In this document: positions 57,126-64,000 of the stretch, piece after piece
Position numbering within the stretch: the first letter of the stretch is position 1
Layout: each line of letters starts with the position of its first letter
Assembly: GCA_051453625.1 (NCBI GenBank)
Contig: JBOZIK010000001.1
Location: 232,765,389 to 232,829,388, forward strand
DNA length: 64,000 nucleotides
Source: Welwitschia mirabilis
Lineage: Eukaryota > Gnetophyta > Gnetopsida > Welwitschiales
Direction of reading: 5' to 3'
Notes under the pieces: generated by a model
The model's input: only the letters and a program-made list of their open reading frames with translations
What the model was told of the DNA's origin: nothing
The model's database searches: none
Program-made: the position numbers and the translations under genes

Positions 57126-57137
57126 TGGTATCAAAGT
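57126..57137 (+). promoter_or_regulatory. Primer-binding site, initiator Met tRNA type
   Basis: TGGTATCAAAGT, two bases after the LTR end. Differs from TGGTATCAGAGC by one G-to-A and one C-to-T. Confidence 0.85.
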
Positions 57138-57175
57138 GGGTACTCATGAAAAGAAGTAAATTTCTTAAGTGAAAA

Positions 57176-58930
57176 ATGGAAGGGGTGCCATCTGTTAGAC
57201 CTCTACTCTTCAATGGAATAAATTATGCCTACTGGAAGATAAGGATGTAAGCATACTTATAGTATTTTAAGTTTTAGATATGGCAAAACATAGAAGAATA
57301 ATATGAAAATCCTATGAAAACCACAACAGATGCTATTGGTTATACCATTACAAAGATCAAGTAAAGAAAGAATTAAAAAGACAAAGGGAAAGATACTTTC
57401 ATGTATGATTATAAATCTAAAAATGCACCTTATTTTGATCTAATAATACAAGAGTACAATAGAATAGTAGGTTGTAAGATGACATAAGAAATTTGGAATG
57501 TTCTAGTTGGAATTTATAAAGTTACTTCCATTGTAAAATAATTAAAGATTTTAATATGAAAAAATTAATTTGAGAATCTCAAGATGAACCATAAAAAAAG
57601 AGATCATGAGTACTTCACTAGAGTTTCCAAAATTATGAATGCAATACGTAACATTAAAGAAAGCCTTTCAAAAGTAAATATAATACAAAAAGTTATTAGA
57701 TATCTAACCTCTAAATATAGGCCAAGGACTACAGCTATAAAAGAGGCAAGAGATTTTAACACAATGAAGATATAAGAGCCACAAAGTGCTCTTATAGCAT
57801 ATGAAATGAATCTCATACAAGATGATGCCTTGAAAACAAAAACTATTGCTCTTAAGATAAGTTAAAGCATAAAATAGAATTCAAAAGAAAAGGAAAAGAA
57901 AGAGCAAGTAGAAGATAACTCTAATGATGAAGATTAAGAAATTTCATTCATCACAAGAAGAGTAAAAATACTTCTTACACGCAAGTACAACAAAAGAGAT
58001 GAATTTGGAAAATCATTTATATTTCAAGAAAAAGGTAAGTTTAAAGGTATGTCTTCTAGTCATGCTTCTTTTTCTTATTTTTGAAAGTAGAATGTTGGAT
58101 TTGTAAAGGACAAGGACATATAGCCTCTGATTGTGCTAGTGCTAATAGAATGTAGGACAAAGAACAAAAGAAAGAGCCAAAGAAAAAGAAATCATTCTTT
58201 ACACAATGGGATGAAGATTAAGAAGCAATCGAGGAAAAAACATATGATGACAAGAAAGCTCATTATTCCTTCATATCTATTACACACTTTTAAGAAAACG
58301 ATGATGAGATAGAAGAAGAATATAATTTAGGATGTGAAGATGATATAGGTATGAGTATTCAAGAAAGATACATCCTAATTTCTAAAGAGTTTGTTAAACT
58401 ACAAAATTATTTACTATGATGAAAAAATTACTTCATACTCATGAATAAGCTTATGAAAAATAAAAGAATACTTATATTAAATTATGTTATAAAAACTTAG
58501 CTCTTAAAGCTGAGGTTACTAGACTAACATGTGATTTGGAGCATGTAAAATAATAACTTTTAGATTCAAATAGAATTAATAAAAAATTGACCTAAGAAAA
58601 GAAGACTTTAATATAATGCTAGGTAATATAGAAGTTCAAATGACAAGAGTGGCTTAGAACACAAAGAAGCTTCGACTAGCACTTTATCCGCTTTCACTAA
58701 CAATTGGAATTATAAGCTAAGGTATGAATACTTAGCATTTACAAATAATATCATTTGCTAATATTATCATAATAGAGGTCAGTATCAATATAGATGTCTA
58801 ATGAAATTTAAAGATATGTATGATACTTAAAATATCAAAAGGCATAGTACAGTGGTGTATTATTTTGTACATGATAAAATAAGAAAAGTTTGTATACCAA
58901 AAGAAAAATGAGCACTTCTAGCACAAAATA
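57176..58930 (+). pseudogene. Copia gag with intact CCHC knuckle
   Basis: From ATG at 57176: PLLFNGINYAYWKIRM (copia gag N-terminus), then W-Q-N-I-E, a decayed U-B-N-2 core including KMNHKKRDHEYFTRVSKIMN and KVIRYLTSKYRPRTTAIKEA near 57580-57740, an acidic stretch near 57905, CWICKGQGHIASDC at 58093-58134 (a perfect C-x2-C-x4-H-x4-C zinc knuckle), acidic and coiled-coil-like parts to 58600, a second decayed knuckle near 58755, and VCIPKEK near 58895 (usual V-W-V-P-K). Gag packages RNA. Stops and shifts make it non-functional although the knuckle is intact. No pol follows. Confidence 0.85.
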
Positions 58931-60064
58931 CCTTACAAGATACTTCCAACAATGAAATCAATTTCTATTAAATAAAACAAGAGAAGCAAAGCATTAGCAT
59001 AAAAGCAAGAACTTGATCACAAATAAAATAATAAGAGGAACTTCTAGGTTAAAAGGAATTCAAATCTATAAAGCATATAAAAAGAAGATAAAATAGCACA
59101 AAAGGATAAACAAAGACATCATTATTTAAGATACCATTGATCTACTTAGTAATGTGATAAAAAATTCTCACGGTTTTGAAGAATATATAAAGTTGTGAAG
59201 GACTTGAAGTTTGGAAATGTTTCAATCAGATAAGTTAACAAGTAATTTCTTTAAAATTCTTAACTCTACATTGTAATTATCTTATGAGTTGAGATTATTA
59301 GTATGTGATAAAATTATGTATCTGATATTTATATTTTTAAAGTGTTATTATTATGTTTGTAATAGTCAGAGATATTTTAAAAAAATCTCAAACTTTTATT
59401 GCATACATCTTCACTTTTGTAGACAATTCTGGGGAAGATGTCTTTAGATTTATAAATGTCTTAAAAGCAGACATCTTGAGTTTGACATATGTCTTTGAAA
59501 GGCATGTAAAATATTTTAATTTTTCAAAATAGTCATTTTTATGTTTATATGCATCTTGATAGTAGAAAATTTATTGATTTTTTTTTAATAATAGATGTAT
59601 TTGAGTTTGTAAATATCTACTTTTTTGCATTTTAGATGTCTTTTAGGTTGTATATGTCTTGATTATACTATTGTAAAAAATAAAATGCACTAAAAACCTA
59701 GGTTTTTAACCCTTTTTATTTGCAAAATGAACTTCCAAATCCCATATTCAAGTCATCACTTAGTAGGTGTCTCTCTCAGAAGATTTCTTAGAGATTATTT
59801 GTCAAATTTCACTACTAAGACATCTTAGATTCATGAGATGTCTCCATAGTAATAAGGAATAAAATTTTTCATTATTTTTTATTGTTTCTTATATTTCAGT
59901 TATTTCCTTCATTTAAATTCTATTCATTCTTGTAAATATGATTAGAATAAAGTCTGTTAGCACTTCAAGAGATAACGAACAAGCCTTAGAGTAGTAAAGA
60001 TAATAATATGAGCCTTAGTTCTATCATGAGGGAGGTGCTAGAAGATTTATAAAGATCACAATAT
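58931..60064 (+). other. 3' untranslated part of the second copia element
   Basis: No coding motif. From 59436 to 59843 it carries at least five AGATGTCT or AGACATCT words (59436, 59469, 59634, 59818, 59836). Confidence 0.55.
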
Positions 60065-61479
60065 AAACTTTTTTCCTTCCTACATTACATTTTTTCCTAC
60101 TATTTTTACATTTTAGGATTTCTTACATTTCATCTTATATATCGTTATCTGAGTTTACTTTTTACATTCACCTGATATTCCAAAACCCAAATTTTTTTCA
60201 TCATGTTTATCTCATTCTTTACTTACAATCTTTACTTGAAAAACATTATCACTGCCACTCTTTTTATGCAAAATAGTCTAAAATCTTATGAAATTATGGT
60301 CTAATTTTTCCTTAAATCTTAAGTCATCATGCTAACTTTTGATCTTTTAAAATCTTATATGTATTAGTGTTGGTGAATCTAGCTTTAATGATTTAATTGT
60401 TAAATATTTTGTATCATTGTGTAAATAGTCATTACCAAGATCATCAAACCTTTATAAGAATTAGACAATTATAGATATTCAAATTTAAAATCTCATAAAA
60501 ATGATCACTTGATAAATTATAAAATCAGTTGTTTGAAGACATCTAGAAAATTAAAGATGTCTATGGTGAAGATGTATAGGAAGCTAAAGATGTCTTGAAT
60601 GTACCAGCATTTAAGCCATAGGTTAAAAGATGACTATATCATTAAAGATAAATTTTCTAAAAGTTGAACCTAACACAGATAAATACATCTACATGATTGA
60701 AGAAATCTATGTTAAACTGGAATATGTAATAAAGTTAATTTGGATTTTGACTAATATGTTACATTTTAGATGAACTATCAATTTATACATCATTGATTCA
60801 TGATCATGGAGGCTCAATTATTATATAGATAAAGTTTTATTAAAATATAGATAAGTCCATTGAAGTTGTCTACAAGGTAAAGACATTTGACTATTAGTAA
60901 ATATCTACAAATATGAAGACATCTTAGACCAAAGTTCATGATGGTGAAAAATGAAGATACATGTCTGATGCCTAGATGTTTTCTATTTCTTGCATGATTA
61001 TTACAATGTTAAATGATTACCTTTAAAGTTTAAATGACTGAATCCTCTTCAAATACATAAAGGATCAACTCAAAAAAAAAAAATTCTTGGCTTAATCATT
61101 GATTAACAGCTTTAAAGATCTTGGTACTTTAATGAATACATAAATTTTGAACTTTTAGCACACAATGATCAAATCAAACTTAAAATAAAGATTACACAAG
61201 TGAAATAAACATCTTACAAAGGATTAAAGAGATCATTGTGTAAAGGGCCTTGCATTACTTTTATCATTTACTCTTAGATACTTATTTACTACAACATTCA
61301 TTTGCACTTGTAACAACAACAATAACAAGGATTTCAAAGTCTTAATCTAAGCTATATATTCAATCTTATTATTGTATTTTATTTATGGTTCCTACATTAT
61401 TGGAATATATTACTATTAAATATTGTTGTAATTCCATTTTTTAGTTACACTTATTGTAAGGCAACCCTTGTATGGATAT

Positions 61480-61990
61480 GCATTTGAGATGGTACTTATG
61501 AAAACTTAATTTTTTGTAAGGTTTATGATGAGGGAAAAAACCATTATTTCCTTTTGAGGAAGAGAGTGCTACCTTATAAAAAAATTCTTATTTTTATAAG
61601 TTTTATGATGCACATGTGAAGACCATTATTTCCCTATAAANNNNNNNNNNNNNNNNNNNNNNNNNNNNNNNNNNNNNNNNNNNNNNNNNNNNNNNNNNNN
61701 NNNNNNNNNNNNNNNNNNNNNNNNNNNNNNNNNNNNNNNNTTTCCCTATAAAAAAGAGAGCATTGCCTTATGAAAAGAATCCCATTATTGTAATGTTTGT
61801 GATGCACCTATGGAAATAACTATTTCCCTATGAATTCCTTATAAGGAAGAGAGTGTTGACTTGTGAAGAGACTCTTATTGTTGTAATGTTTGTGGTGCAC
61901 CTGTGGAAACCACTATTTCCCTATGGGGAAGAGATTGATACCTTGCAAGAAGACTCTCACTTATTCTAAGGTTAGTAATATTCCTAAAAA
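61480..61990 (+). repeat. ~80-bp tandem subrepeats in the 3' LTR
   Basis: Five to six units of the type described at 56620-56960. The N gap lies within the array, where misassembly is most likely. Confidence 0.75.
61641..61740. other. Assembly gap, 100 N, flanked by a 12-bp duplication
   Basis: TTTCCCTATAAA stands on both sides of the gap, within the subrepeat array. Confidence 0.95.
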
Positions 61991-62183
61991 CCACGATTTT
62001 CTTATAGATCAAGAATTTCTAAAGATGTGAGTAAAAGATATCCTTTATGTGTGAATGTATCCAATTTGGAGAAATACATTACTTAGTAAGATATTTTATT
62101 GTGATTTTTTATTTTGTTATTTGGTTTTAAATTTTTATTTTTGAAGCTCATTCATCAATCCCCTATGAGTTTAATGATCCTCA

Positions 62184-62600
62184 ATTAGTATCATAGATTT
62201 AATTATAGATTTTATCGAGCCTCTTATCTTACCATGAGTTATAAACCTTACCTTTCCATACAAAATTATAACCCTCACTAATACTAGGAGAATTTTAAAT
62301 TCTTGCATTTTGCATTTCCTCATGATTTTGATCCTTCATCATGTTATGAATTCTCTTCATCTTCTAATATAAACCTTTTATATCATTCATCATTTCATTA
62401 ATATCCTTCTTCATCTAGGGGAAATAGTCCTAACCCTAATCTTTGGTAGGTATCCTATAGAGGTTCTAAAAAGGTGATACCTAATCCTAATCCACATTCT
62501 AAGAAATAGAGAAATACATGCAATAATCAAATTTCATTCATATCCCTTCTTTATTTGATCATTATGAGTTGGAAGCTATCCAAGTTATACCCCCTAAGAA
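62184..62600 (+). other. Low-complexity lead-in to the Athila-like pol
   Basis: Ser/Pro/Asn/His-coding stretches such as IPNPNPHSKK suggest the end of a gypsy gag, but no domain is recognisable. Confidence 0.35.
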
Positions 62601-62639
62601 TGAGGAAGAAACTAATGAGAAATTAGAAAATGAGTAACC

Positions 62640-64000
62640 ACAAGAGGAAGAAGTTGAAATAGAGCTCCTATGAGTCTTATCACATGTTTAATGTTCATCT
62701 TCTTCTCAAATGAGCAAAATGTTTTTACTAAATCTTCATCCACAAAGCATGATTCACATCCTATCTTAGAGATTAAGCTTTTTATTGAGTTGAAACCACT
62801 TCTCAATGAGCTTAAATACACCTTTCTTGATGATGATCTATCCTCTTTAGTTTTTATCAACTCATGTTTGTTCATATATTGGGAGAAATCTTTATTAGGC
62901 TTATTGAAAGAACATAAATAAGCCGTAGGTTGGATGCTTTTGGATATTATAGGTATTGGACCAATTCATTACATGCATCACATCTATCTTGGGAAAAATG
63001 CTAAGCCTTCCATTAAAGATTTAAGATGATTTAATATAATCCTAAAATAAGTGTTTAAGAATGATATCATCAAACTCTTAGATAATGGTACCATCTATCC
63101 CATTTTTGATAGTAAGTGAATGAATCTAATCCAAACTATAGCTAAGAAATCAGAAATTACCTTGATACTTAATAAATATAATGAGCTTATCCCTACTAGG
63201 CCTAGTATGAGGTGGAGGATGTATATTAACTATAGGAAACTCAATGCCATACAAGAAAAGATCACTTTCATCTTGCATTCTCCAAATAGATTCTGGAATA
63301 ACTAGATGGATTACTCTTTTACTACTTTTTGGATGGGTACTTAGGCTGTACCAAATAAAGATTGCCCCTAAAGATCAAGATACAATCACTTGTTCTTATT
63401 TGACATTTACCTAAAAATGAATGAAATGCCCTTGTTATCTTTCAATGTTGTATGCTTAACATTTTCTCTAATTTATTAGACTCTTATGTGGAGATATTTA
63501 TGAATAACTTCTTTATTTATAGAATCTCTTTTAACTATTATCTTTACACTTTTAAACTTGTCCTCTTAATATGTATTAAAAAATTCCTTATCTTAAATTA
63601 GGAGAAATTTTATTTCATTTTAGCAAAGGCATTGTACTAGGACAAATTATTTCTTTAGAAGGAATCCACGTAAATCCTATAAAAAACTTCTCTAATTAGA
63701 CATCTTCCTATCCCATAAAAACAAAAAGGAATTAGACCCTTTTTAGAACATCTAGAGTACTATAGGAGGTTCATATAAATCTTTATTAAAATCTCTAAAA
63801 TGCTTTATGATATAATTTGTAAGGATGCCTTATTTAAGTGGATACAAGAATGCAAATAAGATTTTGAGTGGAAAAGTTTAAGAAATATCTTCTTGGTTTT
63901 AAGGTTATTATATACATTGATCGTTTGACCCTTAAAAATATCTTTGGTAGGAAGGATTTCAATCCTAGAATAATATGATGGATTATTTTCTTACAATAAT
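62640..64000 (+). pseudogene. Athila-like reverse transcriptase, truncated by the window end
   Basis: Plus-strand translation: IELKPLLNELKYTFLDDDLS, INSCLFIYWEKSLLGLLKEH, AVGWMLLDIIGIGP, YMHHIYLGKNAKPS, FKNDIIKLLDNGTIYPIFDS, ELIPTRPSMRWRMYINYRKL, a YYFLDGYLGC block in a second frame (first catalytic Asp present), IAPKDQDTITCSY, then SYVEIFMNNFFIY, where the FMDD active site reads F-M-N-N at 63497-63508 through two G-to-A changes, and later a G-x-Y-K-S-L block. This order is diagnostic of Athila/Tat RT. Frameshifts and stops are frequent. The protease is not clear upstream and RNase H would lie beyond the window. Confidence 0.85.

Larger units (their letters stand above)
55180..62183 (+). mobile_element. 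Second gag-only Ty1/copia element
   Basis: Two ~2 kb LTRs (about 55180-57123 and 60065-62183, both ending GATCCTCA) surround 2.9 kb with an iMet-type primer site, one gag and a non-coding 3' part. As in the element at 18723-22915, pol is absent. The outer LTR starts are placed where the two copies stop aligning, so they are approximate, and no target duplication could be confirmed. Confidence 0.8.
60065..62183 (+). repeat. 3' LTR of the second gag-only copia element
   Basis: Partner of 55180-57123. Carries AGACATCT/AGATGTCT words at 60537, 60555, 60588 and 60917. Ends GATCCTCA at 62183. Includes a 100-N gap. Confidence 0.75.

Noticed and set aside
1-64000. tRNA, rRNA, CRISPR, operon or prokaryotic features
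   Set aside because: None were seen. Everything coherent is eukaryotic, mainly plant retrotransposons.

Overview
The window looks like a repeat-dominated, AT-rich piece of a flowering-plant nuclear genome. The evidence is plant LTR retrotransposons of several lineages (Ty1/copia, a Del/Tekay-like chromovirus, Athila/Tat-like Ty3/gypsy), an exon-like piece of a plant AMP deaminase, and a virus-like reverse-transcribing polyprotein remnant. I cannot name the species. Nothing bacterial is present, and I found no convincing intact host gene, rRNA, tRNA or CRISPR array. There are eleven runs of N, many of exactly 100, so this is a scaffolded draft assembly.

Layout. Positions 1-7260 are less AT-rich. 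They hold a copia-type LTR end (1-360), a decayed minus-strand polyprotein with an RNase H-like block (440-2324), one AMP deaminase exon (3922-4137), a decayed coding-like stretch I cannot name (4216-6330) and a small GC-richer repeat-bearing segment (6780-7260). Positions 8230-9790 hold minus-strand copia integrase and reverse transcriptase relics. Positions 10380-15944 are a minus-strand gypsy element with two ~0.5 kb LTRs, a gag remnant, no pol, and a ~2.5 kb array of ~90 bp tandem repeats.

From about 16.6 to 55 kb there is a deep nest. The host layer is a plus-strand Del/Tekay-like chromovirus: gag at 17.1-18.7 and 22.9-23.4 kb, protease-RT at 37.0-38.3, RNase H-integrase-chromodomain-like tail at 47.1-48.8, and a 4 kb 3' LTR at 48849-52892. 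It is split by three later elements. These are a gag-only copia (18723-22915, target duplication AAGAT), a full Athila/Tat-like element on the minus strand (23604-36995, TGGAG/TGAAG) and a second minus-strand gypsy element (38286-46593), itself broken by another LTR fragment. The chromovirus LTR in turn ends inside the protease of an older minus-strand gypsy element (52893-55025).

Positions ~55180-62183 are a second gag-only copia with ~2 kb LTRs. From 62.2 kb to the end there is a plus-strand Athila-like RT. All coding regions carry stops, frameshifts or lost catalytic residues, so nothing here is likely to be autonomous.

The observations I would follow up are: (1) three unrelated element families each carry their own CpG-containing palindromic word many times in LTR and untranslated regions; (2) the ~90 bp array with an alternating A/B (~180 bp) pattern; (3) three gag-only elements in one window; (4) primer-binding sites decayed almost wholly by C-to-T/G-to-A changes; (5) several assembly gaps that sister-LTR comparison shows to be spurious.
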